64,000 nt of DNA from Caballeronia mineralivorans PML1(12) (GTDB lineage: Bacteria > Pseudomonadota > Gammaproteobacteria > Burkholderiales > Burkholderiaceae), in contig NZ_AEJF01000093.1 of assembly GCF_001028175.1 (NCBI RefSeq), positions 49,810 to 113,809 of the forward strand, read 5' to 3'. Of this stretch, positions 17,976 to 26,310 are shown piece after piece. Every line of letters begins with the position of its first letter. Position 1 is the first letter of the stretch. Under the pieces are notes generated by a model. That model searched no databases, was not told the origin of the DNA, and worked only from the letters and a program-made list of their open reading frames with translations. The position numbers and the translations under genes were made by a program.

Positions 17976-18650
17976 TCAGCGTACCGATGCCATCGAGCGC
18001 TGCGGCAGCAGCCGTCCGGCTGCGAGCAGAATCACCACGCACGTCACCGAGGTCACGATCACGAGAATGTTCGCGGTGCTGTCGTCGCCCGCCTGGACTG
18101 CGGCGTAGACGGCCACTGAGAGCGTCTGCGTCCTGCCTGGCAAGTTCCCCGCGATCATGAGCGTTGCGCCGAATTCGCCCAGCGCTCTTGCAAACGCGAG
18201 CAGCGCGCCGGCGAGGATGCCGCGTGCGGCGAGCGGCAGGGTGATGCGGAAGAACACGGCTGCTTCGCTGATGCCGAGCGTGCGCGCGGCACGTTCGAAT
18301 TGCGGATCGACGGTTTCGAATGCGGTACGCGCCGACTTCAGCACGAGCGGGAACGCGACCACGGCGGATGCGATCACCGCTCCTTGCCACGTGAACACCA
18401 ACTGGATGTCGAACTTGTCGAGCCATGCACCGATCGGGCCACGCCGGCCGAGCAGCACGAGCAGGTAATACCCGAGCACGGTGGGCGGCATGACCAGCGG
18501 CAACGTCAATAGCGAGTCGACGAGCTCACGCGCCGACGAGCGCCATCGCGACAAACCGAACGCCACCGCGACGCCGAGCACGACATCGATTGCCGTCGCC
18601 CATCCGGCTACTTTCAGCGACAGCAGCAGTGGAATCCACGCCTGGTCCAT
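17976..18650 (-). CDS. modB: Molybdate ABC transporter permease ModB
   Basis: A 224-residue inner-membrane permease with five predicted membrane helices. The cytoplasmic coupling loop EAAVFFRITLPLAARGILAG (about residues 149-168, EAA motif with conserved Gly) and ALGEFGATLMIAGN mark ModB. It sits between modA (33-base gap) and modC (7-base gap) on the minus strand, so the three are one operon. The length is normal for the family. Confidence 0.95.
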   Translation of the reverse strand: MDQAWIPLLLSLKVAGWATAIDVVLGVAVAFGLSRWRSSARELVDSLLTLPLVMPPTVLGYYLLVLLGRRGPIGAWLDKFDIQLVFTWQGAVIASAVVAFPLVLKSARTAFETVDPQFERAARTLGISEAAVFFRITLPLAARGILAGALLAFARALGEFGATLMIAGNLPGRTQTLSVAVYAAVQAGDDSTANILVIVTSVTCVVILLAAGRLLPQRSMASVR

Positions 18651-18683
18651 GGTCCGATGTTTTGTATGTTCTGTGCAGAAGCG

Positions 18684-19445
18684 TTATTTCACTGGCGGCT
18701 TGAAACCGAATTGCGCGAGCGTTTTCTGGCCATCCGGCGACAATACATACGCGATGAACTGCTGGGCATCGGCGGCGTGTTTGCTCTGCGCTACCTGGGC
18801 GATGGGGTAGGTGATCGGGCTTTGCGTCAGCACGTTCAGCGCTACTTTCACGCGATCCGGCATCACGGCGGCGTCGGTGCTGAATACGAAGCCCGCGTCC
18901 ACTTCGCCGCGCGCCACGTAGTCGAGGCTCTGGCGTACGTTTGCTGCGAGCACGCCTTTTGCGCTGACGGCGTCCCACACGCCGGCTTGCTTGAGCGCGC
19001 CTTCGGTGTAGCGGCCGACGGGTACCGATGCCGGATCGCCGTAAGCCACGCGTTTCACGCTGGCCGCCGTCAGGTCTTTTACGCTGGTGGGGACGAACGT
19101 GCTGTCTTTCGGGACGATCAACACGAGCGAATTCGCGGCAAAATCGCGGCGCGAGTCTGTGGCGATGACCTTTTCGTCGACGGCTTTGTCCATTGCTTTT
19201 TGATCGGCTGAGGCGAAGACATCGGCGGGAGCGCCTTTCACGATCTGCTGCATCAACACGTCGGAGGCGCCGAAGTTCATCAGGACTTTGGTGCCGGGAT
19301 GCTGTTTCTCGTACGCATCGCCGATGGCTTTGAACGCGTTGGTCAAGCTTGCGGCGGCGGAGACGACGATTTCATCGGCGTGTGCGGTGGTTTGCAGCGT
19401 GAGCGTGAGGACAGCGGCGATCAGCGAGTGTTTGAGATTGAACAC
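18684..19445 (-). CDS. modA: Molybdate-binding periplasmic protein ModA
   Basis: A 253-residue periplasmic binding protein that delivers molybdate (or tungstate) to ModBC. A signal peptide covers residues 1-23 (ending TTAHA), followed by the family start DEIVVSAAASLTNAF. Ligand-contact regions are visible: SAAASL, FGASDVLMQQI and the DAGFVFSTDA segment. The start is GTG at 19445; the signal peptide begins right there and no in-frame ATG lies nearby. Transcription should begin in the 100-base gap upstream, which holds the ModE box. Confidence 0.95.
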   Translation of the reverse strand: MFNLKHSLIAAVLTLTLQTTAHADEIVVSAAASLTNAFKAIGDAYEKQHPGTKVLMNFGASDVLMQQIVKGAPADVFASADQKAMDKAVDEKVIATDSRRDFAANSLVLIVPKDSTFVPTSVKDLTAASVKRVAYGDPASVPVGRYTEGALKQAGVWDAVSAKGVLAANVRQSLDYVARGEVDAGFVFSTDAAVMPDRVKVALNVLTQSPITYPIAQVAQSKHAADAQQFIAYVLSPDGQKTLAQFGFKPPVK

Positions 19446-19475
19446 AATGGACGAGGCGAGTGGAATAGAAAGCGC

Positions 19476-19503
19476 ATCGTAATATATTTGGGGTTATAAC
19501 GGT
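19476..19503 (-). promoter_or_regulatory. ModE box upstream of modA
   Basis: The arms ATCGTAATATA (19476-19486) and GTTATAACGGT (19493-19503) are separated by six bases. Compared with the E. coli ModE consensus (ATCGNTATATA, six bases, TATATAACGAT) the left arm matches 10 of 11 and the right arm 8 of 11, with the correct spacing. It lies 31-58 bases upstream of the modA start, where bound ModE-molybdate would block transcription. Confidence 0.85.
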
Positions 19504-19545
19504 AGGGCTGTTTCGACCTGAAACCGTCCACCGGCGCGAGCAAAC

Positions 19546-20241
19546 CTACGATTCCGAGGCCCCTGGAAACCGCACATCGATATGTTGCGACGGCGCCGCG
19601 ATAGGCTTGTCATACCGTCCGGCTTTCCAGCGTGCACGAATATACGGCTGCTCACGGCCTGACAAATGCAGCGCGATATCCGTAATCCAGCGCTGCGTCG
19701 GCACGGAAATCCCGTGGAGCGTGATGGCCACCATCGCAAGGCTGACTGCAACCGGCGCCGGCGACAGCTTTCCAGATTCCGCGCGCCAAGCGAACACCAC
19801 AAATACCAGCGCGGCGAGCGCGCCGAGCGCACATCCGGTCACCACCTCCGACACCGAATGCGCGTTTAACAAGATCCGCGACACGCCGACTACGATCCCG
19901 ATCAGCACTCCTGTCGAGACGCCGAACGCACGCATCCATCGGCGCCCGGGCAAACACGCGACGAACAAGGCAACCGGCAACACCGCCGACGACACCATCG
20001 CGTGCCCGCTAATTCCCGTGAAATCCAGGTCGCGCACGCCCACGCCCCATCCCATGAACGCAATTTTCGTGAGCACCACCAGTAAGCTGGCGCCCCCGAG
20101 CACGGCCAGCCAGCACGCCGCATACCGCCACGGATAACCAAGCGCAAGCCACGCGGCGACCGCGAGCGCGAGCGGAATCATGACGCCGACGCTGCCGAGC
20201 GACGTAATCGAAAGCCAAAGCGAAAGCGGCAAGTCGGGCAT
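19546..20241 (-). CDS. PAP2-superfamily membrane phosphatase
   Basis: A 231-residue integral membrane protein with about six hydrophobic segments. The PAP2 signature is recognisable: K59-region ending VRDLDF, then ISGHAMVSSAVLP (SGH, about 78) and GVSRILLNAHSVSEV (SR...H, about 118). Family members remove phosphate from lipids such as phosphatidate, undecaprenyl pyrophosphate or lipid A. The last acidic residue is Glu rather than the common Asp. The substrate is not predictable. It ends 100 bases before the modA start on the same strand but is probably a separate unit. Confidence 0.8.
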   Translation of the reverse strand: MPDLPLSLWLSITSLGSVGVMIPLALAVAAWLALGYPWRYAACWLAVLGGASLLVVLTKIAFMGWGVGVRDLDFTGISGHAMVSSAVLPVALFVACLPGRRWMRAFGVSTGVLIGIVVGVSRILLNAHSVSEVVTGCALGALAALVFVVFAWRAESGKLSPAPVAVSLAMVAITLHGISVPTQRWITDIALHLSGREQPYIRARWKAGRYDKPIAAPSQHIDVRFPGASES

Positions 20242-20511
20242 GAAGATTGATTTTGCAGAGCAGTGGAAAGTGGACAGTATACCTGCCAGGCGTGTTCCAA
20301 AATTTTTAGAGGGAGTCTAAAAATATTCACGGATTAGCACGAAGTTCTTGCAACGTACCTGCATTGCGCACCCAGATGACTACAACGTGACGCGATGTGA
20401 AATTCTCTGGGTCGCGCACGGCCGCGCGATAAATGCTATTGTGCACTGCACAACATTCGCCATGCCCGAAAGGGTTGGCGATCCATTTTCCCCTGTGCGG
20501 ACCCTAATTCG

Positions 20512-21648
20512 ATGCCCAAAAGCCTAACCAAACTCTGGCTACGAGGCTTGAAACGCCTTGTAGCCACACAGATCGCACCGCCGAGAGCGCCAAAAGTGCG
20601 CGCTCCGGCGCGGCCTGTTCGCGCCAAAGTGGCCAAACCGGCAGTCGTGAAGCCAAAAGCCAGCGCGAAACCGCGCGTCCTTGGCGAGTCGCGGGTCCGG
20701 CCGCGCGCTTCGGCATGGGCCGAGGGGAAGTGGAGCCGTTCGTTTCACTCGGCACCTCCAACGGCGGGCCGGTTCGTCAATCATCTGGCATACGCGTTGT
20801 ATCTGCCGACCGGCGCATCGCTCGCGGGTATGCCGCTGGTCGTGATGCTGCACGGCTGCCAACAATCGGCTGAAGAGTTCGCGCAGGGTACCCGCATCAA
20901 TCTCCTGGCCGATCGCTTCGGATTCGCCGTGCTGTACCCCGAGCAATCGAAGACCGCGCACGTCCACCGCTGCTGGCATTGGTACGAAGATTCCGCCAAT
21001 TCCGGCGGGGGCGAAGCAAGGGCGGTCGTCTCCCTGGTGCAGGAGGTTGTCGCACGGCATCGTTTCGACGCCGAACGTATTTATCTGGCAGGTATGTCGG
21101 CCGGCGCCGGACTGGCAGCAATGCTCGCCGTCAAATATCCGTCCCTGTTTGCGGCCGTCGGATTGCATTCAGGCGTGGTTTTTGGCGACGCGAATTCAGC
21201 AATCGGTGCAATGGACGCCATGCGCCGAGGCAGCCGCAGCGATCCGGTCGAGTTGATCGACGCAGCGGTCGACGTCGCGGATTATCCCGGCATGCCGGCC
21301 ATGATCGTGCACGGAGAGCTGGATTCGGTCGTGTCGAAGATCAATGCCGAGCAACTGACGACGGAATTCCTGCGCCTGAATCGTTTCACCGATGCAAGCG
21401 GCGCTTGGCGTAACGGCGAACGCCGCGAGGAAACGCAAGCCGACGGCACCGTCACGGACTACGTGAAAGGCGGCCGGCGCGTGATCAGGACCTGCATCGT
21501 GCGCGGTCTGGGCCATGCCTGGAGCGGCGGCGACGACACCGTGCAGTTCCATTCGTCCAAAGGACCGGACGCATCGGCCATGCTGTGGGAGTTCTTCAAA
21601 TACCAGCGCCGCGTGCAATCGGCAGTGCGCGACGAGACGCTGGTTTAG
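20512..21648 (+). CDS. PHB depolymerase-family esterase
   Basis: A 378-residue alpha/beta hydrolase of the poly(3-hydroxybutyrate) depolymerase-like esterase group (LpqC type). After a basic Ala/Pro/Lys-rich leader (residues 1-60) comes the catalytic domain: LVVMLHGCQQ (oxyanion HG, ~105), the lipase box GMSAG (~196-200) with the nucleophile Ser, an Asp candidate in HGELDSV, and the catalytic His in GLGHAWSGG (~337). There is no clear signal peptide, so it may act inside the cell; the substrate could be polyester oligomers or other esters. Confidence 0.82.
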   Translation: MPKSLTKLWLRGLKRLVATQIAPPRAPKVRAPARPVRAKVAKPAVVKPKASAKPRVLGESRVRPRASAWAEGKWSRSFHSAPPTAGRFVNHLAYALYLPTGASLAGMPLVVMLHGCQQSAEEFAQGTRINLLADRFGFAVLYPEQSKTAHVHRCWHWYEDSANSGGGEARAVVSLVQEVVARHRFDAERIYLAGMSAGAGLAAMLAVKYPSLFAAVGLHSGVVFGDANSAIGAMDAMRRGSRSDPVELIDAAVDVADYPGMPAMIVHGELDSVVSKINAEQLTTEFLRLNRFTDASGAWRNGERREETQADGTVTDYVKGGRRVIRTCIVRGLGHAWSGGDDTVQFHSSKGPDASAMLWEFFKYQRRVQSAVRDETLV

Positions 21649-21711
21649 CCCTGAGTGTTGTAAAAAAGCCTTTTGTATCAACGTGATTCTTTTTGAGCGC
21701 TAGCATTTGCT

Positions 21712-21757
21712 TAGGGATTACCCTATACTTCGATCAAAGCACTAGGTACTTACCCTA
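21712..21757 (+). promoter_or_regulatory. Promoter with repeated TTACCCTA motif before the DUF3563 gene
   Basis: TAGGG-ATTA-CCCTA (21712-21725) is an inverted repeat that overlaps a good -10 hexamer, TATACT (21724-21729). The 8-base word TTACCCTA occurs at 21718-21725 and again at 21750-21757, exactly 32 bases apart (three helical turns). This arrangement suggests paired binding of an unidentified regulator at the start of the next gene. Confidence 0.55.
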
Positions 21758-21777
21758 ATCATTAAGCGAGGTTCACC

Positions 21778-21951
21778 ATGTATCTGCTCAGCCGCCTCTT
21801 CCTGTTTCTGACGAAATCCGCCGACCAGCGTGACAAGGAGCGTAACGACGCTTATCTGGCCGAAGCCACTGACATTTACGACCTCGAATACCGCATGCAG
21901 AAGCTGGATCGTCGCGCATCGTCGCGTCATCCCTCGTGGCTCGCGCAGTAA
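21778..21951 (+). CDS. DUF3563 family mini-protein
   Basis: A 57-residue protein from the ATG at 21778, too short for many gene finders. It reads MYLLSRLFLFLTKSADQ, then a helical, charged middle (AYLAEATDIYDLEYRMQKLD) and an Arg/Ser-rich end. The pattern ...YLAxAxDxxDLExRMxxL is that of DUF3563, a family of short proteins found mostly in proteobacteria and of unknown function. A GCGAGG about seven bases before the ATG could act as ribosome binding site. It is followed by a strong bidirectional terminator at 22011-22046. Confidence 0.75.
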   Translation: MYLLSRLFLFLTKSADQRDKERNDAYLAEATDIYDLEYRMQKLDRRASSRHPSWLAQ

Positions 21952-22010
21952 TTCGTTAGTCAGTAGAAGGACAAGCAGGATTCGTCACGCCGAAATCGGC
22001 GCTGGCGAGG

Positions 22011-22046
22011 CAAAAAAATGCCGGCCACGAAGGCCGGCATTTTTGC
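22011..22046. terminator. Bidirectional intrinsic terminator
   Basis: The stem AAAATGCCGGCC (22015-22026) pairs with GGCCGGCATTTT (22032-22043) around the loop ACGAA, with an A-run on one side and a T-run on the other. It lies between the convergent DUF3563 gene and ohr and can serve both. Confidence 0.9.
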
Positions 22047-22100
22047 GTCTGGCGGTTGGTGAGCCAAGAGGCTGGGGCGAGTTTCCCCCAGCGCTCTGGT

Positions 22101-22520
22101 TCAGACCAGCTTGACGCGTACGTCGACGTTGTTACGCGTCGCGTTCGAATACGGGCACACCTGATGGGCCGTATCAACCAGCTTTTGCGCTTCAGCCGCG
22201 TCCAGTCCCGGCAGCGAAACACGCAATTCGACGTCTAGCGCGAAGCCGCCCTTGTCGTTCGGGCCAACGCCTACGTCGGCGGTGACCGTGGTGTCGGCGG
22301 GAATGGCCTTCTTTTGCTGACCGGCGACAAATTTCATCGCACTCAGGAAACACGCCGAATAACCGGCGGCGAATAGTTGTTCCGGGTTCGTGCCGGCGGC
22401 TCCCGAGCCGCCCAATTCCTTCGGCGCGCTCAACTTCACATCCAGATTCTCATCCGACGATACTGCCCGGCCGTCGCGGCCACCCGTGCTCGTTGCGGTT
22501 GCTGTGTAAAGGATGCTCAT
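22101..22520 (-). CDS. ohr: Organic hydroperoxide resistance protein Ohr
   Basis: A 139-residue thiol peroxidase of the OsmC/Ohr family that reduces organic and fatty-acid hydroperoxides, using lipoyl groups as reductant in studied members. The two reactive cysteines are seen in GYSACFLSAM (about residue 57) and in HQVCPYSNATR (about residue 121); the catalytic Arg lies in the N-terminal GGRDGRA region. The length is normal. It lies 156 bases downstream of ohrR on the same strand, the usual ohr-ohrR pairing. Confidence 0.94.
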   Translation of the reverse strand: MSILYTATATSTGGRDGRAVSSDENLDVKLSAPKELGGSGAAGTNPEQLFAAGYSACFLSAMKFVAGQQKKAIPADTTVTADVGVGPNDKGGFALDVELRVSLPGLDAAEAQKLVDTAHQVCPYSNATRNNVDVRVKLV

Positions 22521-22621
22521 GATGTTCTCCTGTTCGATGGTTGCCGCCCGGCGGCAGAAAGTGGACGTGAAGCGGTGTTCGGTAACGCTGTGCCAACGGG
22601 AATAAATATATCGCGCTAATC

Positions 22622-22635
22622 ATTTGTGTACAAAT
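22622..22635 (-). promoter_or_regulatory. Candidate OhrR site upstream of ohr
   Basis: The inverted repeat ATTTGT-GT-ACAAAT lies in an AT-rich stretch about 100 bases upstream of the ohr start. OhrR operators in other bacteria are AT-rich palindromes of similar size. It is not identical to the palindrome before ohrR, so the assignment is tentative. Confidence 0.45.
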
Positions 22636-22676
22636 TAAATCGACGAAAGGACGATTGTTTATTGCTATCGGGGGAA

Positions 22677-23129
22677 TCAGGTTTGATTGTGTTCCATCAG
22701 CGACGCGCGCAATTGCACCAGATCGTCGCGCAGCTTGATCAGCCGGTCAGCGTCCGATCCGGCCGCGCAATAGATCTCGCCGGGGATATCGCGGATAGCG
22801 TGTTTCAGCGCACGGCCGGCGTCGGTGAGACGGATATGGACTTGCCGTTCGTCTTCAATACCCCGAACGCGCTTGACGTAACCTTGCGCTTCGAGACGTT
22901 TTAGCAGAGGCGTCATGGTCGCCGAATCGAGACTTAGCCGTTCAGCCATCTGCTTGACGGTCAGATCGTCGCTTTCCCACAGGACCAGCATCGTCAGATA
23001 TTGCGGATAAGTCAGCCCGACTTTGTCCAGCAGCGGTTTGTACGTCTTAGTCATTGCGAGCGAGGTCGAGTACAGCGCGAAGCAAAGCTGGGCGTCGAGT
23101 TCGAGCGGGAATTGCGGTGAGGAGGTCAT
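22677..23129 (-). CDS. ohrR: Organic-peroxide-sensing repressor OhrR (MarR family)
   Basis: A 150-residue winged-helix repressor. The redox-sensing cysteine is in [13 protein letters not shown] (residue ~16), the position conserved in OhrR, where oxidation releases DNA. The following tyrosines ([16 protein letters not shown]) and the wing [19 protein letters not shown] are typical. It should repress ohr, which follows downstream, and probably itself; a perfect palindrome lies just upstream of its start. Confidence 0.93.
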   Translation of the reverse strand: MTSSPQFPLELDAQLCFALYSTSLAMTKTYKPLLDKVGLTYPQYLTMLVLWESDDLTVKQMAERLSLDSATMTPLLKRLEAQGYVKRVRGIEDERQVHIRLTDAGRALKHAIRDIPGEIYCAAGSDADRLIKLRDDLVQLRASLMEHNQT

Positions 23130-23187
23130 GGCGGTCGCGCCTTGCGTACGCTATAAAACGGGAGATAGCGATAGTGTACGCAAATAT

Positions 23188-23199
23188 TTAGTGCACTAA
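23188..23199 (-). promoter_or_regulatory. Palindrome upstream of ohrR
   Basis: TTAGTGCACTAA is a perfect 12-bp palindrome 59 bases upstream of the ohrR start and within an AT-rich stretch. Its location and symmetry fit an autoregulatory OhrR (MarR-type) operator. Confidence 0.5.
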
Positions 23200-23230
23200 G
23201 GAAGCGATGCGCGGTTCGTTTCACGGCGAG

Positions 23231-23271
23231 CCCCAAAAACAAAGCGCCGATGACTAAACAGTCATCGGCGC
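23231..23271 (-). terminator. Intrinsic terminator after the BPSS1780-type gene
   Basis: Read on the minus strand, a perfect 12-bp stem (GCGCCGATGACT / AGTCATCGGCGC, loop of four) at 23244-23271 is followed by TTTGTTTTTGGGG. It lies 34 bases past the stop of the membrane protein gene. Confidence 0.85.
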
Positions 23272-23304
23272 CTGATCATCGCAATCAAAAAGCGGGGAAA
23301 CGAC

Positions 23305-24123
23305 TCACGCCGGCGGTCCAGACAGGTCGGGAATATCGGGTGAATCCTCCGATTGCACACCGAAACAGCCGCGATATGTCGCGTAAAACGAGCAATACAA
23401 CGCGGTCGTGACGAGGATGGACGCCGGCATCAACACCGCGAGCGCCATTTCCTGCGCGACGCCGAGCACCTGCATCAACGCGCTCAGTCCGAACGACACG
23501 GCGAGCGCGATCCCGATCCACAACACGCCGTAAATGACGAACGCGCCGCGATTGCGCCAGCAACTGACAAAGCTGAAAAACAGCGCTTTCACCGGCGGCA
23601 CGTCGTGCCAGGCGACGAGAATCGGCGCGAACCAGAACAGCATAGCGACGGGAAGGTAGCAGATCATGGCTACCAGCACAGCGAGCGGATTGAAGCTCGC
23701 CGCCACGGTCTCCGGATCGCCGGACGGGCCGTTGCCGAGCATCATGTTGAGCAGCAGGCCATCATCGACCAGCGCGGACGCGGCGAAGATCAGACCCATC
23801 GCAACAACGTAGATCACGCCGAGCACGAGCAGGCGGCGCGCGACGATCTGCCCGTAAGCACGAAAGCCGTCGATGAGAACCGTCGGCCAGACCGGTTTCT
23901 TGGCGATGGTATTGCGGCAAGCCGCCATGAACCCCACTGCCACACCTGGAATCAGCAGCAGCGGCAGCACGGGGCCGATCAGCGGCAGCCGCGAAATCAG
24001 TGTCATGGCGAACAAATAGGCGAAGAACACCGTAAGAAACGCGAGCGGATTCCGGCGAAACAGCCAGATACCCTGGCGGAACCACACATAACCTGTTTTG
24101 GCGGGGACTTCGATCAATTGCAT
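23305..24123 (-). CDS. BPSS1780-type integral membrane protein
   Basis: A 272-residue membrane protein with about five to six hydrophobic segments, resembling the BPSS1780 family described from Burkholderia. It starts MQLIEVPAKTGYVWFRQGIWLFRRNPLAF, with a family-typical G..W...G...F...P pattern. Later segments include LVDDGLLLNMM and CWRNRGAFVIYGVLW. It ends with a short acidic/Pro-rich tail. The gene starts four bases after the thrB stop, so the two are almost certainly co-transcribed. Function unknown. Confidence 0.8.
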   Translation of the reverse strand: MQLIEVPAKTGYVWFRQGIWLFRRNPLAFLTVFFAYLFAMTLISRLPLIGPVLPLLLIPGVAVGFMAACRNTIAKKPVWPTVLIDGFRAYGQIVARRLLVLGVIYVVAMGLIFAASALVDDGLLLNMMLGNGPSGDPETVAASFNPLAVLVAMICYLPVAMLFWFAPILVAWHDVPPVKALFFSFVSCWRNRGAFVIYGVLWIGIALAVSFGLSALMQVLGVAQEMALAVLMPASILVTTALYCSFYATYRGCFGVQSEDSPDIPDLSGPPA

Positions 24124-24126
24124 TGA

Positions 24127-25104
24127 TTAATTACCGTGAGCGGGAGGAGGCGCAACTTTGATGCGCTCGCGCAGAATGCGTTCGAAATGGCCGGGATCGT
24201 GCGGTTTTAGCATCTCGGCTTCGCGTGGCCGGTAAAAATCATAGAGACGCGACACCCAGAAGCGCAACGCGCCCGCGCGCAACATGTCGTTCCAGTGATG
24301 CTCTTCGGCCGGCGTGAACGGCCGCACCGTCTGATAGGCGCGCAGCAACGCGTCGACCCGCGCCCTATCAAGCGCGCCGCTGGCCAGGTCGATGCACCAG
24401 TCGTTCACGCAGACGGCGACATCGAAGAGCCATTTATCGTTGCCGGCGAAGTAAAAGTCGAAGAAACCGCCAAGCCGCGTTTCATCCGCCGTTGGATGCG
24501 CGAACAGCACGTTGTCGCGGAACAGGTCGCAATGGCACGGGCCTTCGGGCAGCAAGCGGTACTCGTCCGATGCGAAAAACGCCGCCTGATGGGCGAGTTC
24601 ATTCGTGATCAACCCGCGCTGGTCGTCGCTCAAATGCGACAGCACGGCCGGCACGCTCTCTTGCCACCACGCGAGGCTGCGCAAATTCGGCTGATACGCG
24701 GGAAAATTCCGGCCCGCCAGATGAAGCCGCGCCAGCATCTGTCCCACTTCAATGCAGTGCGCCGGTCCCGGCGCCAGTTCCGGCGCGCCGTCCAGCTTCG
24801 TCACGATGGCCGCGGGCTTGCCGTTCAGTTCGCCGAAAAGCGCGCCGTCGCGACGCGGCATGGGATCGGGAACAGGCACGGCGTGATGTGCCAGATGACG
24901 CATCAGATCGAGATAAAACGGCAGTTGCGGGGCCGTGAGGTTCTCGAAGATCGTCAGGACATACGCGCCGCGCGTGGTCGTCAGAAAGAAGTTGCTGTTC
25001 TCGATGCCGGACGCAATGCCACGAAAGTCGACAACTTCGCCGAGTTCGTAATGTTGCAGCCAGTCGGTGAGCTGGGAATCGGTGACAGCGGTGAAGACGG
25101 CCAT
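24127..25104 (-). CDS. thrB: Homoserine kinase (aminoglycoside-phosphotransferase fold)
   Basis: A 325-residue kinase that phosphorylates L-homoserine in threonine biosynthesis. This is the APH-fold ThrB type found in many proteobacteria, not the GHMP-fold enzyme of E. coli. Features seen: the start [19 protein letters not shown], a nucleotide-loop-like [10 protein letters not shown] (~32-41), the catalytic [14 protein letters not shown] (~186-199, with Asp) and [10 protein letters not shown] (metal-binding Asp, ~213-222). The BPSS1780-type gene follows immediately. Confidence 0.93.
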   Translation of the reverse strand: MAVFTAVTDSQLTDWLQHYELGEVVDFRGIASGIENSNFFLTTTRGAYVLTIFENLTAPQLPFYLDLMRHLAHHAVPVPDPMPRRDGALFGELNGKPAAIVTKLDGAPELAPGPAHCIEVGQMLARLHLAGRNFPAYQPNLRSLAWWQESVPAVLSHLSDDQRGLITNELAHQAAFFASDEYRLLPEGPCHCDLFRDNVLFAHPTADETRLGGFFDFYFAGNDKWLFDVAVCVNDWCIDLASGALDRARVDALLRAYQTVRPFTPAEEHHWNDMLRAGALRFWVSRLYDFYRPREAEMLKPHDPGHFERILRERIKVAPPPAHGN

Positions 25105-25233
25105 GCGGGAGAGCGTCGATGAAGGTTGGAATGCGGGCGGACCGACGGGTGCGTCAGTCAGGCGCCGCGTTGCCGTGAGACGGCGACGCGGCGCTGGGAT
25201 CGGTGTATGAAACTGGCAGCGGGTGGTAAGCGC

Positions 25234-25632
25234 TCAGTAGGTCAGATTCCACGACGGCAGGCGCGTGTTGGGCTTGCCGTTATCGCGGACGGTCGGTGAC
25301 GTGTCCGCCGGCGCGCTCATTTGATAACGCGTGCCGAAGTTCGAACGCACGTCGATTTCAACCGGTTTGCCTTTGTCGCGGTATTCGGTGATTTCGGTGC
25401 CGTTCGTACTTTGTTCGTGGTAACTCGGCAGACGCGGGGGCGAAATCTCGACCTTCGAGCTGACTTGCGCAGCGGGCCGGTTGATGGCCTTCAGGTCCGG
25501 CAGCCCGGCTTTTTCTTCAGGCGACATGACGTGCGCCGGAGGTTCATCCGTCGCGGGGGCCGATTGCGCGAATGCGCCCATGCTGGCTGCGGCGAGAATG
25601 GCCGCGATGGCGACAGATTGAAGCGGCTTCAT
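25234..25632 (-). CDS. Small secreted protein (DUF2782-like)
   Basis: A 132-residue protein with a signal peptide (residues 1-22, MKPLQSVAIAAILAAASM...AFA) and a hydrophilic mature part. The ending TEYRDKGKPVEIDVRSNFGTRYQM is reminiscent of DUF2782, a small family of unknown function, but this is a tentative match. I prefer ATG 25632 over 25674 because the signal peptide then begins properly and GGAGA precedes it. It lies upstream of thrB on the same strand with a 129-base gap. Confidence 0.7.
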   Translation of the reverse strand: MKPLQSVAIAAILAAASMGAFAQSAPATDEPPAHVMSPEEKAGLPDLKAINRPAAQVSSKVEISPPRLPSYHEQSTNGTEITEYRDKGKPVEIDVRSNFGTRYQMSAPADTSPTVRDNGKPNTRLPSWNLTY

Positions 25633-26310
25633 GATGTTTCTCCAGATGAGTGCCCGAATTTTAGCAAAACGCACTCGCTAAAGGGACGTTGAACCCGTCG
25701 CAAAAGTCTTATTTTGCGCTGGTTTCATCGAAAGGGTGCTGGAGCGGCGGGGCGTGTTGAAGAAACGCATCGGCGGGAGGGGTGTTCATGGGCTTGTGGT
25801 TCTTCCGTGTTAATGTCGATTTCACAAGAGGTAAACGCGTCTCTGTCACCGTTGTCTGTCAAGCCGCTGGCGCAGAAGTTTTTGGTTCGTGTACTAACGC
25901 GTGTACTTTCGCATTCCCGTGCCCTCAGACATCTTCCTTTGTCGGTTCTGGAATAAGGAAATCGCAGGGCACACTGCGTACTGTCGGAGGTGAACGCTGC
26001 GACGCGATCCCATAGTTGGCACGCTGAGTCCGCGCGTTGCCCGCGACTCCAACATCAGCCGTAGGATTGAGAGTTGACTCGCTCAGCGCCTCCCATCCAC
26101 ATCGGGCAAGCGCCTTTCTCATGTACTTGTTCCCCAGTTTCCCCTAGAAGATAGCCGTCGTCGTGTGCATTGACATTGGCACAAGTGTGTTCTCGGAGAT
26201 TACCCCAAGGTTTGTAACGATCCCTTGAGGTACTTGCGCGAGGCAAGGTGCCGGATGCACTCTTTCGCATTCTCTTCGCCAGACTTTGACAACCCAGAAA
26301 GGATTTGCCG
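25633..26310. other. Gene-poor stretch between the thrB cluster and zwf
   Basis: No credible gene or RNA is visible in about 680 bases. The open frames across it have no recognisable domain. The base composition changes here and the accessory block begins at about this point. I cannot identify an att core or insertion sequence end. Confidence 0.5.
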
